Positions 16,176 through 24,176 are shown, numbered from the stretch's first letter. The stretch: DNA of 32,575 nucleotides from CAZAPG01 sp964486935 (GCA_964486935.1 CAZAPG010000062.1:1-32575); one strand, 5' to 3'. The notes: generated from the sequence alone by a model not told the origin. Translations and numbers: made by a program.

Positions 16176-16790
16176 ATGTCTCACATCTCGGCTGATGGAC
16201 TAAAAAGGAAAAAGCGACGTCGAATCCTTATTAACCTGCTGGCATTGCAGGTGGCCATGCTCTTCCTCCTGTTTCCCGTCCTGCTGGTTTATATTGAAAA
16301 TGATCGGCTGCGGCAGCAATTTAATTTAGCCGGCCAAACCGAGTTTGGGGTTGAGCGGGAGTATTACACTTACATCGATGGCCTGTACTGGACCCTGATT
16401 ACTCCGATTAGTCTCAAATCAAATGATCGCTGGCCCGCCTCTTGCCAGGGGTGGCTGCTGGTTAGGCTTTCCGACGCTACCAAGCTGTTGACTGTTGGCG
16501 TTACTGCCGGTTTGATGCACGACACCGTTACAACCCGCCAAATTCAGAGATTTTCCCATGCCCTTTCCAACCGCAGCCGTCGGCCAGATGATGAAGTTAG
16601 CTCTGCGCCCGACATTCACCGGCAGCAATTTTCAACACCAGCCCTGACAACCCTGGCCGCTCATTCCAGAGAACGCCCCTTTTTTTTAGCGCAACGTTTT
16701 GCCAGGGGCAACGGCGCGGTTGAAAAAAGAATCACGGAAGAAGAAGATGACGACGAAGACCCAACATCTTCTAATAGCCCAGCCGGGTAG
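16176..16790 (+). CDS. Two-TM potassium-channel-like protein with a degenerate filter, possible pseudochannel
   Basis: A 204-residue protein I can place only by shape. After a very basic start (KRKKRRR) comes one strong helix (about 17-40), an external linker, then YIDGLYWTLIT (about 66-76), which matches the pore helix of K+ channels. The residues that should read TTVGYGD are ISLKSND (78-84), aligned without a gap and followed by RWP where channels have RxP. The segment that should be the second helix (about 92-115) is only partly hydrophobic and carries Arg, Asp and Lys. A long polar tail ends in an acidic cluster (EEEDDDED). I found no alternative frame that restores a filter. It may be a decayed channel, a non-conducting subunit of the adjacent antiporters, or a different family. 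It starts one base after the NhaP2-like stop. Confidence 0.6.
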   Translation: MSHISADGLKRKKRRRILINLLALQVAMLFLLFPVLLVYIENDRLRQQFNLAGQTEFGVEREYYTYIDGLYWTLITPISLKSNDRWPASCQGWLLVRLSDATKLLTVGVTAGLMHDTVTTRQIQRFSHALSNRSRRPDDEVSSAPDIHRQQFSTPALTTLAAHSRERPFFLAQRFARGNGAVEKRITEEEDDDEDPTSSNSPAG

Positions 16791-16863
16791 CTAGAGCCGG
16801 CTCTGAATTATTCGGGGCACGGCATCACCTATATTTACCTGCTACGTCTCCAGGAGCATAGTT

Positions 16864-18546
16864 ATGCACGGATTATTAGAAGATATTGGTATTGCCATTG
16901 TGGTGGCAACCGTTATCGGTATCATTACCCATCGCTTTAAGCAGCCCATTATTTTGGGCTATCTCATTGCCGGGGTAATTGTCGGCCCGCAACTGGGCTG
17001 GCAGCTTGTTACCGAACCGGAAAGCATTGAGGTTATTGCCGAAATTGGCCTGATTTTGCTGCTGTTTATGATTGGCCTCGAGCTGAACCTCAAATCCATT
17101 ATCAGCTCAGGCCGGCAGCTTTTGGCCGTGGGCCTGGGCCAGTACATTATTTGCGCCTTGCTGGGCCTCGCCGTTTTCTCGCTGACCGATTTTGGGGCCG
17201 GCGGCGGAAATTTGGCGGTGTTGTACCTGGCCCTGGTTTGCGCCCTGAGCAGTACGGCCATTGTGGTCAAATCATTAAATGATAAATTTGAGCTTGACAC
17301 CCTGCCCGGCAAATTATCGGTTGGGGTGCTAATTATTCAGGATTTATGGGCCATTCTTATTCTGGCCTTTCAACCCAACTTTAACAACCCGCAGTTGAGC
17401 GTGTTGGGCATCGCCATTGTCAAAAGCCTGTTGCTGGTGGCGGCCGGTTTTCTTGTTAGTAAATATGTGCTTCGTTATATTTTTGAGGCCGTTTCAAAAT
17501 CCCCAGAATTGGTGGTCTCCATCTCTATTGGCTGGTGCGCCCTGGTGGCCGGCGTGGCCGGAGAGATGGGGCTATCCAGAGAGATGGGCGCTTTAATTGC
17601 CGGCGTTTCCATCTCAACCTTTCCCTACAGTATTCATGTGACCGCCAAAACCCTGCCCCTGCGCGATTTCTTTCTGACGCTGTTCTTTGTGTCGCTTGGC
17701 ATGGAAATCATCGCGCCCGAAGGCAGTCTGATTATTATCAGCCTGGGTATTGCCCTGTTTATTCTTGTCAGCCGGTTTGTCAGCGTGTTTCCCATTACGC
17801 TGGCTACCGGCGGCGGGCTGCGCACGGCCTTTATTTCAAGCCTCAATCTTTCTCAACTTAGCGAGTTTGCCCTGGTAGTTTCGGCTATTGGGGTGGGGTT
17901 GGGCCATATTAGCGACCAGGTTTTTGCCACGCTCATCTACACTATGGCCTTTACCTCAATTGTCTCCTCCTACTTTATCAAATATAACCACCAGATTTAT
18001 CACTACTTTGAGCATCTGCTGGAGCGATTGGGGCTGTTAAAAATGATTCTGCCCGCCCACGACGAGACTCGCCGCGGCGCCGACCATCCCATTCTGCTGT
18101 TGGGCTACCATCGCGGGGCCAAATCTCTGCTGGAGACCATTGCTCAAAAAGACGCCGGGCTGTTAGAAAAAGTGCTGGTAGTAGACTTTAACCTGGAAGT
18201 ATTAAAAGAGCTACAAGACATGCAGGTCGCCGGCGTTTTTGGCGATATCAGCCATCTGGACACTCTGGAACATACCCACATCGAAGAGGCCAAAATTATT
18301 ATCTCAACCATCCCCGACGTGTTGCTCAAGGGAACCAGCAATCTTGAGCTGGTCAGAGCCTGCCGCAGCCTGAACCCCACGGCCACCATCATTGCCACCG
18401 CCGACCTGTCGGAACAAGTTGACGAACTAAAGCGGGCCGGCGCCACCGAGGTAATTCTGCCCTACTCTATGGCCGGTGAATTTTTGACCGATTATATTGG
18501 TGATAACCTGCAGGAACAACCGCAGTTAGAGGTACGCTATACCTAG
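16864..18546 (+). CDS. Second CPA2-family cation:proton antiporter with an atypical TrkA-N domain
   Basis: Predicted K+ or Na+ exchanger for protons. The membrane domain (about 1-380) has GYLIAGVIVGPQLGW near 38, FMIGLELNLKS near 67 and IIQDLWAI with Gln 159-Asp 160. The cytosolic TrkA-N-like domain (about 410-540) keeps the fold pattern, with VLVVDFNLEVL at the adenosine-binding strand, GVFGDI and then SEQVDELKRAGA. The glycine-rich turn reads GYHRGA (414-419) instead of GxGxxG, so nucleotide binding may be changed or lost. There is no TrkA-C domain, unlike the Kef-like exchanger encoded at 12581. At 560 residues it is a common length for the subfamily. CAGGAG lies nine to ten bases before the ATG. 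A small gene follows after 14 bases. Confidence 0.93.
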   Translation: MHGLLEDIGIAIVVATVIGIITHRFKQPIILGYLIAGVIVGPQLGWQLVTEPESIEVIAEIGLILLLFMIGLELNLKSIISSGRQLLAVGLGQYIICALLGLAVFSLTDFGAGGGNLAVLYLALVCALSSTAIVVKSLNDKFELDTLPGKLSVGVLIIQDLWAILILAFQPNFNNPQLSVLGIAIVKSLLLVAAGFLVSKYVLRYIFEAVSKSPELVVSISIGWCALVAGVAGEMGLSREMGALIAGVSISTFPYSIHVTAKTLPLRDFFLTLFFVSLGMEIIAPEGSLIIISLGIALFILVSRFVSVFPITLATGGGLRTAFISSLNLSQLSEFALVVSAIGVGLGHISDQVFATLIYTMAFTSIVSSYFIKYNHQIYHYFEHLLERLGLLKMILPAHDETRRGADHPILLLGYHRGAKSLLETIAQKDAGLLEKVLVVDFNLEVLKELQDMQVAGVFGDISHLDTLEHTHIEEAKIIISTIPDVLLKGTSNLELVRACRSLNPTATIIATADLSEQVDELKRAGATEVILPYSMAGEFLTDYIGDNLQEQPQLEVRYT

Positions 18547-18560
18547 AAAGGGGCCAAACA

Positions 18561-18773
18561 ATGCCCTCGCCCATATTTGCGGCGCTTTTTATAAAAAAAT
18601 ACATTGTGCAAACCCGCGCCAATTTTGATAAACCCTGGCGAGATTATGACTCTTACCGCAACCTGAGCGATGCCGAACAGATGGCCGCCAAACTGGCCCG
18701 GCAAAACCCGCAAAATCAGGTTCGCATTTTTAACCGTCTGACCCAGCAGGCTATGCCGGCCCCCAAAAAATAA
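18561..18773 (+). CDS. Small conserved-looking protein, unknown function
   Basis: A 70-residue soluble protein without a recognised domain. The central part (about residues 15-60) has a regular alternation: IVQTRANFDKPWRDYDSY, then NLSDAEQMAAKLARQNP as a likely helix, then NQVRIFNRLT as a likely strand. This beta-helix-beta layout resembles small proteins that carry a VRI-type final strand. GAAAGGGG lies before the ATG, and the gene begins 14 bases after the antiporter stop, so it is probably cotranscribed and might be an accessory factor. Coding is supported by position, ribosome site and composition. Confidence 0.65.
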   Translation: MPSPIFAALFIKKYIVQTRANFDKPWRDYDSYRNLSDAEQMAAKLARQNPQNQVRIFNRLTQQAMPAPKK

Positions 18774-18789
18774 CTGTCCCTTTGGACAG
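18774..18789 (+). terminator. Short GC-rich hairpin after the ion-transport block
   Basis: CTGTCC (18774-18779), loop CTTT, GGACAG (18784-18789), directly after the TAA at 18771-18773. It has no following T run, so it would be a weak stop at best. Confidence 0.35.
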
Positions 18790-18832
18790 CCTGTTCTCTG
18801 GACTATTGGTCAATTTTGAAAGCCGCATTTTG

Positions 18833-18841
18833 TGGTATAAT
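18833..18841 (+). promoter_or_regulatory. Perfect extended -10 for the VOC gene
   Basis: TGGTATAAT is an exact TGnTATAAT. The best upstream -35 (TTGAAA, 14-base spacer) is too close, so the extended -10 probably carries recognition. The start would be near 18848, about 22 bases before the ATG. Confidence 0.55.
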
Positions 18842-18869
18842 CGAGCCAAAATGCAAAAAGGATTGAATT

Positions 18870-19310
18870 ATGCCAACCCGGCAATTTCGCGTGCAGCAGG
18901 TAGACCACATCGAATTATTTGTGCCCGACCAATACAAAGCAGCCCGCTGGTATCACCGGATTTTGGGCCTGGAGATTCTGCCAGCCTTTGAGCATTGGGC
19001 CGGCGCCGGTCCGCTGATGATTTCCAGCGACGGCGGCAGCACCATGCTGGCCCTCTTCAAGGGAGAGCCGTCCGGGATGCGCCCGCCCGTTGGCTTTCGG
19101 CGGGTGGCCTTTCGGGTAGATGGCGCGGCATTCCTTCAATTTTTGAGCCGGTTAGAGACTCATCCGGTTTATACCGAGCAGGGGCAACCGACCACCCACC
19201 TGCAGATTGTTGACCACGACAAAGCCTGGTCCGTATATTTTAGCGACCCCTACGGCAACCGTTTTGAAATAACCACCTATGATTACGGCTATGTGTCCGG
19301 CCATCTTTAG
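18870..19310 (+). CDS. VOC-superfamily (glyoxalase/bleomycin-resistance fold) protein
   Basis: A 146-residue protein with two beta-alpha-beta-beta-beta modules. The first opens with VDHIELFVPD (about 11-20) and ARWYHRILGLE; the second ends with VYFSDPYGNRFEITTY (about 121-136), the hallmark closing strand. His 13 and the Glu in FEIT are the expected metal ligands. Members include glyoxalases, ring-cleaving dioxygenases and drug-binding resistance proteins, and nothing here picks between them. AAGGA lies before the ATG. The gene has its own promoter and ends before a strong terminator, so it is a single-gene unit apart from the preceding ion block. Confidence 0.88.
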   Translation: MPTRQFRVQQVDHIELFVPDQYKAARWYHRILGLEILPAFEHWAGAGPLMISSDGGSTMLALFKGEPSGMRPPVGFRRVAFRVDGAAFLQFLSRLETHPVYTEQGQPTTHLQIVDHDKAWSVYFSDPYGNRFEITTYDYGYVSGHL

Positions 19311-19331
19311 CCAATTTATCCGCGTCAATTA

Positions 19332-19368
19332 AAAAGAGGGCTGCTCAACTTGAGCAGCCCTCTTTTTT
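19332..19368. terminator. Strong bidirectional terminator
   Basis: AAAAGAGGGCTGCTCAA (19332-19348) is the exact reverse complement of 19350-19366, giving a 17-base-pair palindrome around one central base, with As on one side and six Ts (19363-19368) on the other. It serves both the VOC gene and the opposing kinase gene. Confidence 0.92.
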
Positions 19369-19385
19369 GTGGCTTCAATTGCTAT

Positions 19386-22300
19386 CTATGGACACGCCGC
19401 GCCCGGTTTGTAAGTGGCGTACAGGGCGCAAAATTCGGCTATTTGAGCATTGCTGGCCGGCAGGTCGGCATCGGCGGCGCAGCGAAAACCCACATCTACT
19501 TCGGCAAAACTGCGGGTGTTGCCGTAACGGCGGGTTGTGGTGAAAAACTCGCCTTGCGGGTTATCAAAGCTGCCGCCCCTGAAGATTCGGCCCGCGCCCG
19601 GCCCGCTATTAAGCGGATTGTAAGCGGGCGAGTTGGCATAAAAAGCTTCATCAAAGGTGTCGGCCACCCACTCATTTACGTTGCCGGCCATGTTGTATAC
19701 CCCAAAGGGGCTAATCCCTTCCGGGTAACTGTCAACCGGCTGCGTATCTGGCGCGCTGGCCGCGGATTTGGCCGGGTCGAACGTATTGCCCCAGGGCCAG
19801 GTCAATTCCAGCGGGCCGCTGGCGGCAAATTCCCATTCAGCCTCGGTGGGCAACCGCTTGCCGGCCCACTGGCAGTAGGCGTTGGCCTGGTCCCAATTTA
19901 CGGAAACAACCGGGTAATCATCATATTGAGGGTCATCCCGATAGTTACTATAAGTAAATGAGTTCTGAGCGCCGGACGGGGTGCAGCCGCCATCCTCTAC
20001 GCACTGGCGGTACTGGGCGTTGGTTACTTCATATTTGTCAATATAGTAGCCATCCAGCAATACCGGATGCTCCGGGGCCTCGTTGGGTTGCCCTGTTTTT
20101 GACCCCAAATTGAAGAAGTTGGGGTCAATCAAAACCATATCCTCGCGGTTGGCGCTGGCGACTTCTGCGCTGGGTTCCTCAGTGGCTGCTGTGGTGGGTT
20201 CCTCGGTGGGTTCGGCGGTAGGTTCCTCGGCGGGTTCGGTGGTAGACGCGGCCTCTTGGGTGGGCGCTGCGGTTGGCAACGCATCCGAAGCGGCGGCGAC
20301 TTCTTCCGTAGGGGCGGCCTCTTCGGTCGCGGGCGCTGCGGCCTCTGCTTCGTCTGACGCTTCAGCCGGAGCCAGCGAGGCCGCCAGGGCTTCATCAAAT
20401 TCTACTTCTCTGATTGTAAAGTCATCATAATGGATGTGCGACAGGGTTTCATCAAAATTTTCTACAAAAAAGCCAATCTCGCCGCTGGAATAGTCGGCAT
20501 CCGTTAGCTGGGCCAGCGGCTCGTTGTTAATGTAAAAGATGAAACTATCGCCTTTACCATCAACGCGCAGGGTGTCAATTTGGTCTGCGCCAGGAGAAAA
20601 GCCCTGCGGGGCAATACCGCGCAGCGATTCTATTTTGCCCTCGCTGAGCGTTTCCAACCCTGCCGGCGAGCTTTTGAGCACGTGCCAGGTTCCGGCCCGG
20701 GGCGAAACCGCAAAGGCGTAGTATTGCTCATCGCCCGCCCGCCGAAAGGCCAGGCCGTAGCGGAAGTTGCCGCTTTCGGTGGCGGCGCTAAACACCTGCA
20801 CGTTGGTTTCGGCGGTAAAATCGGTCAGGGCCGGGTCGCGGGTAACAACTGTATGGTCATCGGTGGTGCTAACCTGCACGTGGTAAAAATCGGGCGGGTG
20901 GTAGCCGTAAAGATATTCGCCCTCGGTTAAAATAGGCCAGCCGCTGCCGGGGTCGCCAAAGGTGTCGGAAAACAGAACATCTTCGGCCACGGCATCAGCC
21001 TGTTGCGCTTCTACCTCATTAGCGACGCAGCGAAAACCGGCGGTCGCCATCATCGTCGGGATGTTGGGGTCGCCCTGCAAACGGTAAGCCATATTCTGCA
21101 AAAAACCGTTGGCTCCGCCGCGCAGCACCTGGTAACCTTCTGTGGCTAGGGGAGCATAAGGTTCATCGACCCATTCCCAAACGTTGCCGGCCATGTCAAA
21201 CACACCAAAGGGGCTTTGATTGGTGGGTTTACTGCCCACCGCGTAGGTTCCGCTTTGGGGTAGCGGCACAACGCTTTGGTTATTGCCCCACGGAAACAGC
21301 CGGCCCTCGGTGCCGCGAGCGGCCACTTCCCATTCGGCCTCGCTGGGTAAACGTTTGCCAGCCCACCGGCAATAAGCTGTCGCCGATTCCCAACTGACTC
21401 CATCCACCGGATGATTTTCTTCCTCCGCCGGCATCTGGCCATTGGGCCAATCTGATGGTGGGCCATATTCGGTTGACGATATAAATTCGGCGTATTGGCT
21501 GTTGGTCACTTCGTACTGGTCAATCCAGTATTCGTCCAGGCTGACTTGTTGGCTGGGGGCGTAAGTGTCGCCCGTCACGTCGACGCCCACGGTGTAAGTG
21601 CCAGCCGGGATACGGGTCATCCTCTCTGACGAGGGCAGCGATTGCTGGCCATTGGCGGCGGCAATCGCCTGGCCTTGGCCGTCCGCATCTGTTGAACCAG
21701 AATCGCCGGAGAAAATAAAAAAGGCTCCCACGCTCAGCAGCAACAATAGCGCTGCCGCTCCCAGACCAATGGCCCACATGGGCAGCCCGCCCTGTTTGCC
21801 CGATTTTTCTGCCGTTGTTGAAGGCGGCGCAACTTCGGTAGCCAGCGCAGGAGAGGAGGTTTGCAGAATGGTAGCCTCTACCGAGTCTCCTACCATTGTC
21901 TGCGGCGAGGCAATGGCCCGCAGGGCGGCGGCCATTTCACCGGCGGTTTGGTAGCGATTGGTGCGGTCTTTGGCCAGCGCTTTTTGAATAACGGCGACCA
22001 GTTCATCGGGGGCATTTTTGTTGATTTGGCGCACGTCGGGCAGTGGTTCTGAAACGTGTTTCATCAGAATAGCCACGGTTGAGTCGGCATCAAAGGGCGG
22101 GTCGCCGGTAACCATCTCGTACAGCATCACCCCCAGCGAGTAGATATCGGTGCGGGCATCGGGGCGGTCGCCGCGGGCCTGCTCTGGCGACATATATTTG
22201 GCTGTGCCAATGATGGCCCCGGTGGCGGTGTGTTGAGCTGCCCCCAGCATTTTAGCTACGCCAAAATCCATCAAAATTGGCTCGTTTTTTTGGTTGAGCA

Positions 22301-22757
22301 TAACGTTGGCCGGTTTCAAATCGCGGTGAATCATATTTTGGCCGTGGGCGTAGTTTACGGCATCGGCAACGGTGGCCATGATATGCGTAACTTCGTCAAT
22401 TGGCATAATTTTTTTGGCTTCGTTGAGGGTTTTGAGCCGCTGTTGCAGGGTTTCACCTTCTACATATTCCAGCACCATGTAGTATAAGTCGTCATCATGG
22501 TTAAAGTCGTACACCTGGATAATATTGGGGTGGCGCAACTGGGCTACGGCGGCGGCTTCCTGTTCAAAGCGACGCACAAATTGTTGGTCGCTGGAGAGGT
22601 GAGGGTGGATAAGTTTGACGGCCACCGTGCGCTGCAAATTAGGGTCTATGGCTTTGTAAACTGATGACATGCCACCCTGGCCCAAAACAGACTCGATTTT
22701 GTAACGACCGCTGATGACATGTCCAATCCAGTTTGTTTGGGGGCGTTTTTGGCTCAT
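19386..22757 (-). CDS. Transmembrane Ser/Thr protein kinase with two FGE-like domains and a concanavalin-like domain
   Basis: A 1123-residue receptor-type kinase. The cytosolic kinase (about 19-285) has LGQGGMSSV, VAVK (Lys 48), HRD (144-146), DFG (164-166) and SPEQ (190-193), so all catalytic elements are present. A single helix (about 326-349) crosses the membrane. Outside are an FGE-sulfatase-type domain (about 378-577, with DEYWIDQYEVTNSQY and GKRLPSEAEWEVAARG), a beta-rich concanavalin/LamG-like domain (about 595-785), an Ala/Glu/Thr/Pro spacer (about 790-870) and a second FGE-type domain (about 872-1110). Neither FGE domain has the catalytic cysteine pair after the RGG element (RGGANGF and RGGSFDN), so they are probably binding modules rather than formylglycine makers. 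GGAG lies eight bases before the ATG. Confidence 0.93.
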   Translation of the reverse strand: MSQKRPQTNWIGHVISGRYKIESVLGQGGMSSVYKAIDPNLQRTVAVKLIHPHLSSDQQFVRRFEQEAAAVAQLRHPNIIQVYDFNHDDDLYYMVLEYVEGETLQQRLKTLNEAKKIMPIDEVTHIMATVADAVNYAHGQNMIHRDLKPANVMLNQKNEPILMDFGVAKMLGAAQHTATGAIIGTAKYMSPEQARGDRPDARTDIYSLGVMLYEMVTGDPPFDADSTVAILMKHVSEPLPDVRQINKNAPDELVAVIQKALAKDRTNRYQTAGEMAAALRAIASPQTMVGDSVEATILQTSSPALATEVAPPSTTAEKSGKQGGLPMWAIGLGAAALLLLLSVGAFFIFSGDSGSTDADGQGQAIAAANGQQSLPSSERMTRIPAGTYTVGVDVTGDTYAPSQQVSLDEYWIDQYEVTNSQYAEFISSTEYGPPSDWPNGQMPAEEENHPVDGVSWESATAYCRWAGKRLPSEAEWEVAARGTEGRLFPWGNNQSVVPLPQSGTYAVGSKPTNQSPFGVFDMAGNVWEWVDEPYAPLATEGYQVLRGGANGFLQNMAYRLQGDPNIPTMMATAGFRCVANEVEAQQADAVAEDVLFSDTFGDPGSGWPILTEGEYLYGYHPPDFYHVQVSTTDDHTVVTRDPALTDFTAETNVQVFSAATESGNFRYGLAFRRAGDEQYYAFAVSPRAGTWHVLKSSPAGLETLSEGKIESLRGIAPQGFSPGADQIDTLRVDGKGDSFIFYINNEPLAQLTDADYSSGEIGFFVENFDETLSHIHYDDFTIREVEFDEALAASLAPAEASDEAEAAAPATEEAAPTEEVAAASDALPTAAPTQEAASTTEPAEEPTAEPTEEPTTAATEEPSAEVASANREDMVLIDPNFFNLGSKTGQPNEAPEHPVLLDGYYIDKYEVTNAQYRQCVEDGGCTPSGAQNSFTYSNYRDDPQYDDYPVVSVNWDQANAYCQWAGKRLPTEAEWEFAASGPLELTWPWGNTFDPAKSAASAPDTQPVDSYPEGISPFGVYNMAGNVNEWVADTFDEAFYANSPAYNPLNSGPGAGRIFRGGSFDNPQGEFFTTTRRYGNTRSFAEVDVGFRCAADADLPASNAQIAEFCALYATYKPGAACP

Positions 22758-22982
22758 ATTATATCTCCGAGTATTTTGCGCAATTTGTGAGGAATTAGCG
22801 AAGATTTCCTTAAATAATGCTTATAGTCAGTTGGGGAGCGTAGAGCTGGCTACCCTTTGGGTATGACTCTACCAATAGAATGTCTGTTTAATATTACCAG
22901 GAAACAATTTTTAGGAGTAAAAAAAGTATACGAAGAAAAATGCCTTACGTCAAATTAAATTTGCCACACCTGCTTAAATAGG

Positions 22983-23013
22983 AAAAACCCGCGCTGCCAC
23001 TACGCGGGTTTTT
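22983..23013 (-). terminator. Intrinsic terminator downstream of the DUF4236-TPR gene
   Basis: AAAAACCCGCG (22983-22993) pairs perfectly with CGCGGGTTTTT (23003-23013) around a nine-base loop. Read on either strand it ends in a run of Ts. It lies about 120 bases beyond the stop at 23130 and separates that gene from the kinase gene. Confidence 0.8.
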
Positions 23014-23035
23014 CATGGGAGGGAGGGGGAAAACG

Positions 23036-23071
23036 ACTAATTACACTGCTTTGTATGTTGGTGTAATTAGT
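23036..23071. repeat. Perfect 11-bp inverted repeat
   Basis: ACTAATTACAC (23036-23046) is the exact reverse complement of GTGTAATTAGT (23061-23071), with a 14-base loop. It lies between the DUF4236-TPR stop and the terminator. It may stabilise the message end or act as an operator. Confidence 0.55.
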
Positions 23072-23129
23072 GTAACAACATGATATAAAACCAAGATTAA
23101 AAACAGATGAGGCAAAGATTAATGAATAA

Positions 23130-24176
23130 TTAAAATCTATTGGGCTGTAAATGCCTGCCCACATCTCTAAAGTCGGGGTTGTCGGCATATATTTTTTGAA
23201 ATTCTTTGTTGGCCCGGTCGGTTTGGCCCTGCCCTAAATATGAGATGGCCCGCCAGTAAGTGGCTTCGTTCAGCAAGTGCGGGCTGCGATTGCTTTTGCG
23301 GCGCAGGGCTTTGGTAAATACGGTAATGGCGGCCTCGTGCAAACCCTGGGCTTGCATGGCGCGTCCGTAAAAAATGGCAATCTCCAGGGTTATGTCATCT
23401 TCCGGCTCAATATTTTTGGCTCGCTCGATAACGCCCTCCCAAATTTCGCGGCTGGCGTATAACTCGCACAGCGAGAGAGTCAGCACCGGGTCGTTGGCTA
23501 ATTCTTCTACTTCTTCCAGCAGGGTAATTGCTTCTCTAACGCGGCGCTGGGCCTGATAAAGTTCTACCAAAAGCAGGGTGGCTGCCAGGCCGCCCACCGG
23601 CACGGTAGCGGTGATGTTAGGCGTAACCTCAATATCAACCGTAACCTCGGCCAGATATTTTTCTATCAGCGGCGTTGGAAATTCGCTATCAGAAAAGATA
23701 ACGCCCTCTAACAGTTCTACCGCCTTGTAATCTTTGGGGTCTTTTTCGGTGAGCAGGGCGGCGGCAAAAATGGCTGCCCCCGGTTCTTTGGGCGCGGCTT
23801 CCAATAGATGTTCCAGCGCCTCATCTTTTTGGCCGGCGTTATAAGCCTGAATGGCTTTGACCAGCTCCTTTTCATGGCCGGGCGCAAACAGGCCTGGGTC
23901 GGGCAGTTCGGCTTCTTGTGGCTGAACTTGAGCCTGCGCTTTATTAATTGAAGTTTTTGACTGCCCGGCGGGCGACTCTTTTGATGGTTTGTTGCCGCCA
24001 AAGTGCTTACGGTAGCTTAACCCGGTGCCCGGTAAATTAACATTTATATAAGAACCGCGCGGGCCGGAGCCAACCGTTAACCCGGCCAGCGAGGCGCTAA
24101 CGCCAATTCCGCTCTTGCTAATATTGAGCCGGACAAATTTGCCCAGCCTGAGACTTCTCTGTAATCGAAACCCCAT
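23130..24176 (-). CDS. DUF4236 and tetratricopeptide-repeat protein
   Basis: A 348-residue, probably cytosolic protein. The first 60 residues match the DUF4236 pattern: MGFRLQRSLRLGK, then LNISKSGIGVSASLAG and GSGPRGSYINVNLPGTGLSYR, a Gly-rich all-beta module of unknown role. A Lys/Ser/Gln-rich linker follows (about 60-95). From about 100 to the end the sequence is helical and reads as several TPR-like units, for example IQAYNAGQKDEALEHLLEA and then repeats near 205, 270 and 305, expected to bind protein partners. GAGG lies eight bases before the ATG, and a well-formed promoter lies at 24217-24245. Its neighbour on the same strand is the membrane kinase, but a terminator separates them, so a link is only possible. 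Confidence 0.85.
   Translation of the reverse strand: MGFRLQRSLRLGKFVRLNISKSGIGVSASLAGLTVGSGPRGSYINVNLPGTGLSYRKHFGGNKPSKESPAGQSKTSINKAQAQVQPQEAELPDPGLFAPGHEKELVKAIQAYNAGQKDEALEHLLEAAPKEPGAAIFAAALLTEKDPKDYKAVELLEGVIFSDSEFPTPLIEKYLAEVTVDIEVTPNITATVPVGGLAATLLLVELYQAQRRVREAITLLEEVEELANDPVLTLSLCELYASREIWEGVIERAKNIEPEDDITLEIAIFYGRAMQAQGLHEAAITVFTKALRRKSNRSPHLLNEATYWRAISYLGQGQTDRANKEFQKIYADNPDFRDVGRHLQPNRF

Larger units (their letters stand above)
22758..23129. other. Gene-free spacer between the kinase gene and the DUF4236-TPR gene
   Basis: About 370 AT-rich bases with no credible gene. The right part contains a terminator (22983-23013) and an inverted repeat (23036-23071) that end the transcript of the upstream minus-strand gene. 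The left part (22758-22980) should hold the kinase promoter, but I cannot identify a convincing one. A weak TACCC/GGGTA hairpin lies near 22850-22862. Confidence 0.55.

Noticed and set aside
20083..20430. Ala/Ser-rich plus-strand frame opposite the kinase spacer
   Set aside because: It mirrors the Ala/Glu/Thr/Pro repeat on the other strand, and there is no start signal.
19386..22757. FGE-like domains as targets of a diversity-generating retroelement
   Set aside because: The fold is related to known targets, but no reverse transcriptase, template repeat or variable repeat is present in the window.
19386..22757. FGE-like domains as true formylglycine-generating (sulfatase-activating) enzymes
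   Set aside because: Neither copy has the cysteine pair expected after the RGG element, and no sulfatase gene is nearby.
23000..23188. Possible 62-residue minus-strand gene overlapping the end of the DUF4236-TPR gene
   Set aside because: It runs through the terminator and inverted repeat and has no ribosome site.
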